A stretch of DNA of 9,319 nt from Patescibacteria group bacterium UBA2193 (GCA_002327335.1 DCVH01000041.1:5892-15210), one strand, 5' to 3'. Positions 1 through 6,530 are shown, counted from the first letter of the stretch. The notes: generated by a model not told the origin, from the sequence alone. A program made the numbers and translations.

Positions 1-87
1 GGAGGAGTGGCAGAGCGGTTGAATGCACCAGTCTTGAAAACTGGAGTACCTTCACTGGTACCAGGGGTTCAAATCCTCTCTCCTCCG
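1..87 (+). tRNA. tRNA-Ser (anticodon UGA)
   Basis: A complete type II (long variable arm) cloverleaf can be folded. The 7-bp acceptor stem pairs positions 1-7 with 80-86. The anticodon stem 28-32/40-44 carries the loop CTTGAAA with anticodon TGA at 35-37. The long variable arm is GTACC/GGTAC (46-50/57-61). The T stem is 63-67/75-79 with one G-U pair and loop TTCAAAT. The discriminator base is G87, as expected for serine. It reads UCA and, with wobble, other UCN codons. The 3' CCA is not encoded (GCCT follows), so it would be added by the CCA-adding enzyme. Its promoter lies upstream of the window. Confidence 0.97.
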
Positions 88-127
88 CCTTCGCCCGCTG
101 AAGCGGGCTACGGCGGACATAGTCCGC
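84..127. repeat. GC-rich palindromic repeat abutting the tRNA
   Basis: Nested inverted repeats are visible. TCCGCC (84-89) pairs with GGCGGA (112-117), enclosing CCCGCT (94-99) and AGCGGG (102-107) around a 2-base loop. A second, mutually exclusive hairpin is GCGGAC (113-118) with GTCCGC (122-127), loop ATA. The left outer arm lies partly inside the acceptor stem of the tRNA. GC-rich interrupted palindromes of this kind are common between genes in Patescibacteria (remembered, not searched). It could be a mobile REP-like repeat that uses the tRNA end, or a tRNA 3'-trailer processing or attenuation structure. Confidence 0.6.
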
Positions 128-151
128 TAGTAGTTTGCGAAAGTGGGATTT

Positions 152-189
152 AATATCTTTCAATTTATTTGGAAGATATTTTATTTATT
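152..189 (+). terminator. AU-rich hairpin with T-rich tail, possible tRNA terminator
   Basis: AATATCTT (152-159) and AAGATATT (173-180) are perfect inverted copies. The stem can be extended inward to about 12 bp (one G-U) with a 5-base loop at 164-168. The sequence after it is rich in T (TTTTATTTATT). The stem is poor in G+C, so termination strength is doubtful. No other candidate terminator lies between the tRNA and the next promoter. Confidence 0.35.
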
Positions 190-247
190 CAGAGGATTTG
201 AAGGAAGTGAAAAGAAATCCTTTCTCTTCCGCATAAACATTTATTTA

Positions 248-276
248 TGGATTATTTTTTGTTTTTATGGTATAAT
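248..276 (+). promoter_or_regulatory. Sigma70-type promoter, extended -10
   Basis: A perfect TATAAT -10 box lies at 271-276, preceded by TG one base upstream (extended -10, TGGTATAAT). The -35 position (248-253, TGGATT, 17-base spacer) matches the consensus weakly, which an extended -10 can offset. Transcription would start near 283 and give an A/T-rich leader of about 36 bases before the ATG at 319. This promoter may drive the whole block up to the terminator at 5040. Confidence 0.65.
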
Positions 277-318
277 AGAGAAAACTCGGGGATCTCTAAA
301 AAATTTTAGAAAATAAAA

Positions 319-831
319 ATGGAAATTGTTGAAGTATTGGAAAAAATGAATAGTTTTCTTGAGCAGTCGTTTATTTTTCGATCGATAAAAGCTTTGCTTG
401 GGTTTTATGTTGTTGTGATTGTGATTGTTTTGTTGGGAGTTTTATTCAGAATTGGGAAAACTTATTGGGTTGTTTTGGTGGCCGGGCAAGAATTTCCAAG
501 TGTTACTAAGGGCAAATTTCAGAAGAGATGGGATCGGGTTCAGTCATTGATTATGACGGAAGATTCTATGAATTTTAAAATTGCGATATTGGAATCGGCT
601 CAAATGCTTGATGAAATTTTGAAAATTAGTCAGTATTCCGGGGACACTCTTGGTGACAAGCTTAACGGAATGATTGATGTTCAGTTAAGAAATTTGGAAC
701 AAGTGAAAGAGGCAAATAAAATAAAAAATAAAGTGGTGCAGGATGGTGGGTTTGATGTTTCAAAAGAAGAGGCGCGGAAAATTGTTGAAATATTTGGTGA
801 TTCTTTGAGATTTTTTGAGGTGATTGACTAG
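319..831 (+). CDS. Single-pass membrane protein with HEPN-like helical domain (hypothetical)
   Basis: This is a 170-residue protein of unknown function. An N-terminal amphipathic stretch is followed by one strong membrane helix (about 24-44) and a soluble, helical C-terminal part (about 66-170). The core pattern, with AILESAQMLDEIL at 89-101, YSGDTLGDKL near 106-115 and EANKIKNKVV at 131-140, resembles small one-helix hypothetical proteins common in Patescibacteria. In those proteins the last motif usually reads like R-N-x-x-x-H, as in HEPN domains. Here it is K136-N-K-V-V-Q141, so the putative RNase residues are absent and catalysis is unlikely. The start follows a good promoter and has no Shine-Dalgarno sequence. 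The next gene begins 42 bases downstream, so co-transcription is plausible. The coding call is secure; the HEPN link is tentative. Confidence 0.85.
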   Translation: MEIVEVLEKMNSFLEQSFIFRSIKALLGFYVVVIVIVLLGVLFRIGKTYWVVLVAGQEFPSVTKGKFQKRWDRVQSLIMTEDSMNFKIAILESAQMLDEILKISQYSGDTLGDKLNGMIDVQLRNLEQVKEANKIKNKVVQDGGFDVSKEEARKIVEIFGDSLRFFEVID

Positions 832-873
832 TGGTCTATTCAAAAAAACGATCGTAACCTCTAATGTTTTAAA

Positions 874-2055
874 ATGAAAAAAGATTTTCCTGAAAATTTT
901 TTGTGGGGCGTGGCCTGTTCTTCTCATCAAGTTGAAGGAAATAATTCTAATAATGATTGGTGGGAATGGGAGCAAAAAGGAAAAACCAAAGAAAAGTCGG
1001 GGTGGGCTTGCGATAGTTGGAATCGATATATCGTTGATCATAAATTAGCAGAAGATTTGGGGTGCAACTCCTTTCGATTGTCCTTGGAATGGTCCAGAAT
1101 CGAGCCGGAAGAAGGAGTGTTTTCCGAAGAAGCGCTTGGTCATTACAAAAAAGTGCTTATTGATTTGGAAAAAAGAGGCATGAAAAGAGCTGTGACACTT
1201 TTTCATTGGACTTTGCCAATTTGGTTTTCTCAAAAGTATGGTTGGCACCATCCGCAGAGTCCGGAAATTTTTTCAAGATATTGTCAAAAAGTGATTGATT
1301 TTCTTGGTGATGAGATGGATATTCTTCTAACGATTAATGAACCGAGATTAATTCTTAATAAGGGTTATTTGGCAGGTGTTTTTCCTCCTGGAAAACATAA
1401 CCCAATCCTTTTTCTCGAGGCTCGTAAAAACCTTATTGAAGGGCACAAAAGATGTTTTGATTTGGTGAAAAAAAGAAATCCAAATTTGCCGGTAGGAATA
1501 ACGCAGTTTTGTAATGATTTTAGGTGGAGTTCTGGAAATAAGTTTTTCAAGAGGATTGTGGAGCGAGTTGAAGATTTTTATAATTGGAAATTTTTTAATA
1601 AACTGGAAGGAAAATTTGATTTTGTTGGAATAAATTATTATTTTGGACTTTCGATTAACCTGATTCCTCCTTTTGTTAAAATGATTAAACCGGACGGGAT
1701 AACAACGGAAATGGGCTGGGGAATTCACCCCGATGGACTTCAAGAGCTTATTAAAAATGCTTGGAGAAAATACAAAAAACCAATCTATATTTTTGAAAAT
1801 GGAATAGCAGATGGAGAGGATTTGCACAGAAAAAAGTTTATCGAAAGTCACGTGAAGGCGATTCAAAATGCCATCAGTGAAGGTGCGGATGTCAGAGGAT
1901 ATTTTTATTGGTCTTTGCTCGATAATTTTGAATGGTGCGAGGGATTTTCGAAAAAATTTGGGCTTTGCGAGGTTGATTTTGAATCAATGGAAAGAAAGCC
2001 GAGGAAGTCTTATCATGCTTATCGGGATATTATTCGGAAAAAGTTAATTAAATAA
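874..2055 (+). CDS. Glycoside hydrolase family 1 beta-glycosidase (beta-glucosidase-like)
   Basis: This 393-residue, single-domain retaining beta-glycosidase hydrolyses terminal beta-D-glycosyl residues and is probably cytoplasmic, with no signal peptide. GH1 hallmarks appear in order: the N-terminal FPENFLWGVACSSHQVEG signature (5-22) with sugar-binding Q19; LFHWTLP with H111; acid/base E156 in TINEP (153-157); GINYYF (252-257); nucleophile E308 in IYIFENG (304-310); and the aglycone and sugar-binding block YWSLLDNFEW (345-354) with W346 and E353. All catalytic residues are present. It is shorter than the usual 440-480 residues; loops after the acid/base region (between 213 and 247) look reduced. 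The ATG is fixed by the family signature starting at residue 5. No Shine-Dalgarno sequence precedes it. It lies upstream of a permease, a second glycosidase and a ROK kinase, which supports a sugar-use role. The exact substrate (glucoside, galactoside or 6-phospho-glycoside) cannot be decided. Confidence 0.95.
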   Translation: MKKDFPENFLWGVACSSHQVEGNNSNNDWWEWEQKGKTKEKSGWACDSWNRYIVDHKLAEDLGCNSFRLSLEWSRIEPEEGVFSEEALGHYKKVLIDLEKRGMKRAVTLFHWTLPIWFSQKYGWHHPQSPEIFSRYCQKVIDFLGDEMDILLTINEPRLILNKGYLAGVFPPGKHNPILFLEARKNLIEGHKRCFDLVKKRNPNLPVGITQFCNDFRWSSGNKFFKRIVERVEDFYNWKFFNKLEGKFDFVGINYYFGLSINLIPPFVKMIKPDGITTEMGWGIHPDGLQELIKNAWRKYKKPIYIFENGIADGEDLHRKKFIESHVKAIQNAISEGADVRGYFYWSLLDNFEWCEGFSKKFGLCEVDFESMERKPRKSYHAYRDIIRKKLIK

Positions 2056-2092
2056 TTCGATGAAGCTTGTATTGATTGTTAATTGATGAATA

Positions 2093-2129
2093 TCTGACTA
2101 ATGGATTCCCGCCTTCGCGGGAATGACAA
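2093..2129. repeat. REP/MITE-like hairpin element, copy 1
   Basis: An 8-bp perfect stem (ATTCCCGC 2105-2112 with GCGGGAAT 2117-2124, loop CTTC) is flanked by TCTGACTAATGG on the left and GACAAA on the right. The 17 bases at 2093-2109 recur exactly, in inverted orientation, at 6596-6612. A close relative in the same orientation lies at 6663-6717. It sits in the 117-base gap between the GH1 and permease genes. It has no T-run, so it is not a standard terminator, but it could weaken read-through or stabilise the upstream mRNA. Confidence 0.75.
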
Positions 2130-2172
2130 ATTACATGGTTTGTATTTGAGTTGTAATTTTTATTTATAAAAA

Positions 2173-3099
2173 GTGAATTGGATTTTTTTTGCTATCGCGG
2201 GTTATTTTTTATTAGCAGCGGAGGCAGTTATTAGCAAAGTTTTGCTTACGGGGAGAATCAAAAGTTGGAAATCTTATTCCGTTTATGTCGGACTTCTTTC
2301 GGCGGTTGGATTCCTCGTCGCCCTGGGCGGATTTTTTGATGAAAAATGGCGATTGCAATGGTCTGGTTTTGGGATTTTCTCCATAGCACTTATTTCGGGA
2401 ATTATTTTTTTTGTAGGTTTGAATTTTCTTTATCGCTCTCTCCAATTTTCTGCTGCGTCCAGAGTGTATGTGCTTTTTGGAGCGGTTGTTACAATTTCCA
2501 GTTATATTTTAGGAAGTTTTTTAATTGACGAAAAGCATGATGTTGGGGATTTGTTGGGCGTGGTTCTGTTGATTATCGGAGGGATTTTAATTTCTTATCA
2601 GTTTTATAAAAACAAATTTTTTAAAACTTCTGAATATGTTATTGCGGCTGGAGTTTTAATAGCTTTTTCTTTGATTTTTTTGAAATACGTTTATGATAGT
2701 CAGAATTTTGTAAGTGGTTATTTCTATAGCAGGGCCGGAATGTTTTTGGCAGCCTTGTTTTTTCTCATTATTCCGATTGATGGCAAGCGAGTTGTTTTGT
2801 TGAAAAGCAAAACAAAAAAAGGACAAAAAAAGAAAAGTCTCGATATGCTTGCGATTTTTGGTGCAAAAACGATTGCTGGAATTGGAACTTTTCTGGTTTA
2901 TTATGCCATTTCTTTGGGAAGTGTTACGATGGTGAATGCTTTGGTCTCAGTTCAATATCTTTTTACTTTTGTTTTGGTTATTATTTTTGGTTTTTATATC
3001 AAATCTCTAAGAGAAAATTTAACTTTTAAAAATATCATTTTAAAAATTTTAGGAGTCTTGTTGGTTTTATGGGGAGTTATTTTAATAAGTGTTAATTAA
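2173..3099 (+). CDS. EamA/DMT-superfamily permease, ten membrane helices
   Basis: This 308-residue integral membrane protein has about ten hydrophobic segments (near 2-24, 33-52, 64-88, 95-117, 125-146, 153-172, 180-202, 225-248, 252-277, 284-306). They form two five-helix halves, as in the drug/metabolite transporter superfamily. The helix-4 region YRSLQFSAASRVYVLFGAVV (88-107) and its counterpart YYAISLGSVTMVNALVSV (243-260) are the usual EamA small-residue motifs. A lysine-rich cytoplasmic loop (211-222) separates the last three helices. E17 within the first helix is an unusual buried charge. The start is GTG, with no Shine-Dalgarno sequence. The stop is 4 bases before the next gene, so the two are translationally close. 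DMT members move sugars, amino acids, nucleotide sugars or drugs. Sugar transport is inferred only from the neighbouring glycosidases and kinase. Confidence 0.88.
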   Translation: MNWIFFAIAGYFLLAAEAVISKVLLTGRIKSWKSYSVYVGLLSAVGFLVALGGFFDEKWRLQWSGFGIFSIALISGIIFFVGLNFLYRSLQFSAASRVYVLFGAVVTISSYILGSFLIDEKHDVGDLLGVVLLIIGGILISYQFYKNKFFKTSEYVIAAGVLIAFSLIFLKYVYDSQNFVSGYFYSRAGMFLAALFFLIIPIDGKRVVLLKSKTKKGQKKKSLDMLAIFGAKTIAGIGTFLVYYAISLGSVTMVNALVSVQYLFTFVLVIIFGFYIKSLRENLTFKNIILKILGVLLVLWGVILISVN

Positions 3100-3103
3100 A
3101 AAA

Positions 3104-4120
3104 ATGTTTATCATTAAATTAGTCCTTAAAATTGTTTGGTATATTTTGCTCTTTCTAATTTCCTTAGTGATTATTGTTGGAATTATTTTCAATTGGCCAG
3201 TCACAAACAAGAATGAAGATATGAAAATGGGAATTTCATTTGTTGATCATCATGCTAGAAGCTTGGAATTGGATTGGAAAAAAGCTTATGTGGAAATTCT
3301 TGATGAGCTTGGAATTAAAAATGTGCGTCTAGGGGCATATTGGAATGATATTGAAAAAAGACCGGGGGAATTTGATTTTTCAAATCTTGATTTTCAGATC
3401 GAAGAAGCACAAAAAAGAGACGTGGATGTGGTTTTGGCTTTTGGAATTAAGGCTCCGCGTTGGCCGGAATGCTTCATTCCTGAGTTTTATGTGGAAAACA
3501 AGGAAGAGCGTGAAGAAAAGTTGTTGGAATATGAAAAAGTTCTTATTGAACGTTATAGAGCTTATGAGAATATTTCTTATTGGCAAGTTGAAAATGAACC
3601 ATTTTTGCCTTTTTTTGGGGAATGTCCTGCTGGGGCAATTGATGGTGATTTGATTGATCGAGAAATTGCTCAAGTGAAAAAACTTGATCCAACTCGTGAA
3701 ATTATTGTGACCGATAGCGGAGAGTTGAGTTGGTGGCATGAGGCGGCGAAAAGAGCGGATGTTTTTGGGACAACTCTTTATCGAACAATCTACAAGGAGC
3801 CATTTGGGTATGTGACCTATCCGGTCGGACCGAATTTTTTTAGAATTAAGGCCTTGATTATCAAATATTTTTCTGATCAAGAAAATGTAATCATTTCAGA
3901 GCTTCAAGCAGAGCCGTGGGGGCCAGGATGGATTCTTCACATGTCATTGGAGGAACAATATAAATCAATGAACCCCGAAATTTTCAAAGAAATCATTGTT
4001 TATGCGCAAAAAACAAATTTTGATACTTGTTATCTTTGGGGAGTGGAGTGGTGGTATTGGCTGAAGACGGTCAAGGGAGATGATCGAATGTGGGAAGTTG
4101 CAAAAGAAGTGTTAAAATAG
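3104..4120 (+). CDS. Membrane-anchored clan GH-A glycoside hydrolase
   Basis: This is a 338-residue protein if translation starts at the ATG 3104. An in-frame GTG at 3089 would add 5 residues and overlap the permease gene by 11 bases; the ATG is preferred because it avoids the overlap. Residues about 4-29 form one uncleaved-looking membrane helix, so the catalytic domain is predicted outside the membrane. The rest reads as a (beta/alpha)8 barrel of the cellulase/beta-galactosidase type. VRLGAYWNDIEKRPGEFDF (74-92) is the early strand pattern, the acid/base is E165 in QVENEP (161-166), and the likely nucleophile is E266 in IISELQAEPWG (263-273). A final barrel strand is rich in tryptophan (YLWGVEWWYW, 310-319). 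The family (GH5, GH39, GH42 or an unassigned GH-A branch) cannot be fixed by eye. The enzyme probably trims polysaccharide or glycan at the cell surface. Confidence 0.86.
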   Translation: MFIIKLVLKIVWYILLFLISLVIIVGIIFNWPVTNKNEDMKMGISFVDHHARSLELDWKKAYVEILDELGIKNVRLGAYWNDIEKRPGEFDFSNLDFQIEEAQKRDVDVVLAFGIKAPRWPECFIPEFYVENKEEREEKLLEYEKVLIERYRAYENISYWQVENEPFLPFFGECPAGAIDGDLIDREIAQVKKLDPTREIIVTDSGELSWWHEAAKRADVFGTTLYRTIYKEPFGYVTYPVGPNFFRIKALIIKYFSDQENVIISELQAEPWGPGWILHMSLEEQYKSMNPEIFKEIIVYAQKTNFDTCYLWGVEWWYWLKTVKGDDRMWEVAKEVLK

Positions 4121-4142
4121 GATTTAATCTTAAAATAAACTT

Positions 4143-5018
4143 ATGATTGGTATTAAAAAAAGAATAATTACTTTTGATGTTGGAGGTACAAATATCTCCG
4201 GAGGGGTTATTGAGTTTCGAAAAAAAGATTACAAATTTCTCGATTATTTTGAGCAGAAAAATCCGAAGAACAGCAAAGAGATTGAAAAAATATTTTTAGA
4301 AAAAAGCAGAGAATATAAAAAAATATTCAAAACAAAAAAGGTTGCTGTGTCAACGGCAAAAATTGTTGATAGCAAAAGAAAAATTGTCTCCCAGGCCAAA
4401 TCTATTTATGGAAGAGAAAATTTTTCTTTTGATTTTCTTCAAAAAGCTGGCTTTCCAGTTGAGATTGAAAACGATGGTGCTTGTTTTGCAAGAGGGGAGT
4501 ATTTATTCGGAAAAGGTGAATCTTCTAGTATTTTAACTTTGACATTGGGGACTGAAATCGGTGGTGGGTTCATAACGCAGGAAGGGGAGATTTTAAGGGG
4601 GCAAAACAAGTCGGCGATGGAAGTGAGTTTTGTTAAGATAAAAAAAGAAGAAAGGTGGTTTGATTGGAGGGAAATTGCTTCCGGAAGCGGACTTGAGAAT
4701 GTCTATTTTCTAAAAACCAAAAACAAAAAGACATCAGAAGAAATTTTTGATCTTCAAAAAAAAGGAGATGTCGAATCAGCTGAATTAATAAGGGAAATTG
4801 AAGATTGTCTGGGGATGGGAGTTTCTAATTTGATTAATATTTTTGATCCGGAAAAAATAATCTTTGGTGGCGGGCTTTCACAGAGAAAAGATTTTATGAA
4901 AAAAGTTATTGGGATAGCGAAGAAAAATGTTTTTAATAAAAAAGGTAAATATAAATTTTTGGTTTCTGGTTTAGGCAGAAAAGCAAATCAACTTGGTGCG
5001 GCAAGTTTGCATTTCTAG
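4143..5018 (+). CDS. ROK-family sugar kinase-like protein lacking the zinc motif
   Basis: A 291-residue protein of the ASKHA (actin-like ATPase) fold. Phosphate-1 motif DVGGTN is at 12-17. The catalytic pair is N110-D111 in IENDGA. The phosphate-2 motif LTLGTEIGGG (133-142) has TEI where many members have T-G-I. The C-terminal ROK signature NIFDPEKIIFGGGLS spans 232-246. ROK kinases phosphorylate glucose or N-acetyl-hexosamines at O6 using ATP. There is no N-terminal helix-turn-helix, so a kinase is favoured over a repressor. Unusually, the E-x-G-H sugar/zinc motif is E160-V-S-F, and the following CxCGxxGC cluster is absent (WFDWREIASGSG at 172-183 lies where it should end). Sugar specificity or activity may therefore differ. 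It is 22 bases downstream of the glycosidase and ends before a strong terminator, so it is the last gene of the unit. Confidence 0.9.
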   Translation: MIGIKKRIITFDVGGTNISGGVIEFRKKDYKFLDYFEQKNPKNSKEIEKIFLEKSREYKKIFKTKKVAVSTAKIVDSKRKIVSQAKSIYGRENFSFDFLQKAGFPVEIENDGACFARGEYLFGKGESSSILTLTLGTEIGGGFITQEGEILRGQNKSAMEVSFVKIKKEERWFDWREIASGSGLENVYFLKTKNKKTSEEIFDLQKKGDVESAELIREIEDCLGMGVSNLINIFDPEKIIFGGGLSQRKDFMKKVIGIAKKNVFNKKGKYKFLVSGLGRKANQLGAASLHF

Positions 5019-5039
5019 TTCCTGTGTATTTTGAGTAGT

Positions 5040-5069
5040 AAAAACTGTCTCACATTGAGACAGTTTTTT
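5040..5069. terminator. Bidirectional Rho-independent terminator
   Basis: A 13-bp perfect stem pairs 5040-5052 with 5056-5068 (loop CAT). The core is ACTGTCTCA/TGAGACAGT, flanked by A-run and T-run arms. T-runs follow the stem on both strands, so it can end the ROK transcript (stop 21 bases upstream) and the convergent minus-strand wall-enzyme transcript (stop 38 bases away on the other side). Confidence 0.93.
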
Positions 5070-5106
5070 GTAATTTTAGTTGAATTTCAGATGATCAGAC
5101 AGATTC

Positions 5107-6222
5107 TCAGGAGGCGTTTTTGTTTAGTTCGCCAAAATAGATGTCAACGTCATTGATCCATTTCTGGACACTTCCCGGAGCGTGTCCGTCACAGCTTGAG
5201 CCACATTTCCAGATAACCATTTCTTGTGGAGTGTCGATGTCGGCTTGAACAAGATCTTGAAGTCTTCCGGCAACAGTTTGAACAGCGTCTTCTGGGCTGT
5301 CAAAGCAAGTGTGTCCACCAGTTCCCATGCGGTCTCTGATTCCTCGGTATCCCCAATAATTGAAGCAGTCTTCGCCATTCAAAACAGGAACACGACGTCC
5401 GAAGTTGCTTTCTTTTTTGGCGATTCCAACAAGAAAAGCGGCGACTGTTCGATCTTGTTTGGCGATGTATGGAGTCATTTTTTCCATTGGAGATCCGGCA
5501 ACAATTTTTGCAATTTCTCCCTCCAACTCTTCTTGTTTGACGTTTTCAAAATTTTGAAGAGCCTCAAGAACAAAATTGTTAAGTTTTTCATCAAACTGCT
5601 CAGCAAGTTCCTCATTTTTTTCTCCAAGAACTTTTGTTTCAGTGGCAAGTTGGATTGAAGCTTTTTCGCTTTTGACAATTTCTTGGGCGATTTTTTCAGC
5701 AGAATTTTTTTGAATGAGCACGACTGAAAAAATTGTTGCAATAAACACCAAAGAAACGGCACCGACGAAAGTTTTTGTTCTCAAAAAAGAATTTTGCCAA
5801 TCGAAAGACCAAAGGGAAGATGAAAATTCTGGGAATTTTGGAAAATCAAAATTCGGCGTTGGAAGTTTTATTTCCCTGTTGATATGTTGAGAATAGGAAA
5901 GCCGATTTTCTTCATTTCGGATAACGGTTTTGAAAAGTTTTTCTGGCTTGATTCCTCCAAGTGTATTTAGCTTTTGCACTCGAAGTCCTGTCCAACAACC
6001 CCTTTTAATGGTTAGTCGGCGGTAGGGATTCAAGAAATCTTTTTTTATGCCATCAACGAAATAATCCTTTTTCCTTTTACTAAAAAGGACTGTCTCCCCC
6101 CTTGTTGAATTTTTTATTTGTTTTATTTTCTTTTTTGCTTCTTGGGAGCTCTCGAAAAGGTAACGATAATCAGGCTTGTTGTTTTCATCAACAATACAGT
6201 AATAACTGCTATTGATTTTCAT
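5107..6222 (-). CDS. Type II membrane protein with lysozyme/glucosaminidase-like C-terminal domain
   Basis: This 371-residue protein has four parts. Residues 1-150 are basic and presumably cytoplasmic; I do not recognise this domain (it includes RLTIKRGCWTGLRVQKLN, 69-86). One membrane helix lies at about 151-170. A charged, coiled-coil-like stalk covers about 172-240. The C-terminal domain (about 245-365) includes AAFLVGIAKKESNFG (261-275), CFNYWGYRG (286-294), CFDSPEDAV (306-314) and MVIWKCGSSCDGH (335-347). The A-K-K-E-S-N-F-G block resembles the catalytic Glu motif of lysozyme-like and transglycosylase folds, so E271 is the candidate acid. Four cysteines (286, 306, 340, 344) could form disulfides outside. 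By the positive-inside rule the enzyme domain is extracytoplasmic, where it would cut peptidoglycan. It is divergent from a peptidoglycan synthase gene. It ends in TGA, the only UGA stop in the window. The reaction is inferred. Confidence 0.85.
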   Translation of the reverse strand: MKINSSYYCIVDENNKPDYRYLFESSQEAKKKIKQIKNSTRGETVLFSKRKKDYFVDGIKKDFLNPYRRLTIKRGCWTGLRVQKLNTLGGIKPEKLFKTVIRNEENRLSYSQHINREIKLPTPNFDFPKFPEFSSSLWSFDWQNSFLRTKTFVGAVSLVFIATIFSVVLIQKNSAEKIAQEIVKSEKASIQLATETKVLGEKNEELAEQFDEKLNNFVLEALQNFENVKQEELEGEIAKIVAGSPMEKMTPYIAKQDRTVAAFLVGIAKKESNFGRRVPVLNGEDCFNYWGYRGIRDRMGTGGHTCFDSPEDAVQTVAGRLQDLVQADIDTPQEMVIWKCGSSCDGHAPGSVQKWINDVDIYFGELNKNAS

Positions 6223-6265
6223 ATAAAATGATTAAGAATAAAGGCTTTTCTGTCATTTTCTGTTC

Positions 6266-6276
6266 GTTCCGGGAAC
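6266..6276. promoter_or_regulatory. Palindrome in leader of the minus-strand gene, operator-like
   Basis: GTTCC and GGAAC are perfect inverted halves around a central G. The site lies about 10-20 bases downstream of the predicted start of transcription from the promoter at 6293-6320. That position would suit a repressor site or a small leader hairpin. No regulator gene is present in the window to link it to. Confidence 0.3.
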
Positions 6277-6292
6277 TTCTTTATTACTTGTT

Positions 6293-6320
6293 ATTTTATT
6301 CTATTCCTGAGCGTTGTCAA
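6293..6320 (-). promoter_or_regulatory. Strong sigma70-type promoter for the wall-enzyme gene
   Basis: On the minus strand a perfect TTGACA -35 box (6320-6315) is followed after 16 bases by TAAAAT (6298-6293), a five-of-six -10 match. Transcription would start near 6286, giving a leader of about 64 bases before the ATG at 6222. This is the best two-box promoter in the window. Confidence 0.75.
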
Positions 6321-6530
6321 ATTTTTTTCGAGAAAATATTGTAGTAATCTAGAATCAATGATTTTAAACGGAAGTTAATAAAAAAAATTGTTTTTTTATT
6401 GATTTTATTTTGAAAATAGATTAATTTAAGATAAATTGATTTTTAAAATAATGTATTATTTAAACGGCGTAGTTTTAAAATTTATTAGCATTGTTTATAC
6501 TTTTGAAATTTTCCTTGATAATTTCTTTCC

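Noticed and set aside
1..87. Possible recoding of UGA, as in some Patescibacteria
   Set aside because: All genes read full length in the standard bacterial code, the minus-strand wall gene ends in UGA, and the tRNA with anticodon UGA is a normal serine tRNA reading UCA.
1..318. tRNA-Ser as an integration site for a genomic island
   Set aside because: No integrase gene and no second copy of the tRNA 3' end were seen in the window; the adjoining palindrome is better described as a small repeat.
760..1041. 93-codon open frame on the minus strand, and similar antisense frames over the glycosidase and PBP genes
   Set aside because: They lie opposite or inside strongly recognisable genes, and their F/K/S/I-rich translations are typical of shadow frames of A/T-rich genes.
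3089..3103. GTG at 3089 as the start of the anchored glycosidase, overlapping the permease gene
   Set aside because: It is possible, but the ATG at 3104 avoids an 11-base overlap and still gives a full membrane helix; the purine box at 3071-3076 is too far from the GTG to decide.
6377..6400. A-run/T-run fold-back as a terminator
   Set aside because: The stem contains no G-C pair, and no gene ends upstream on the plus strand near it; it is more likely simple AT-rich sequence.
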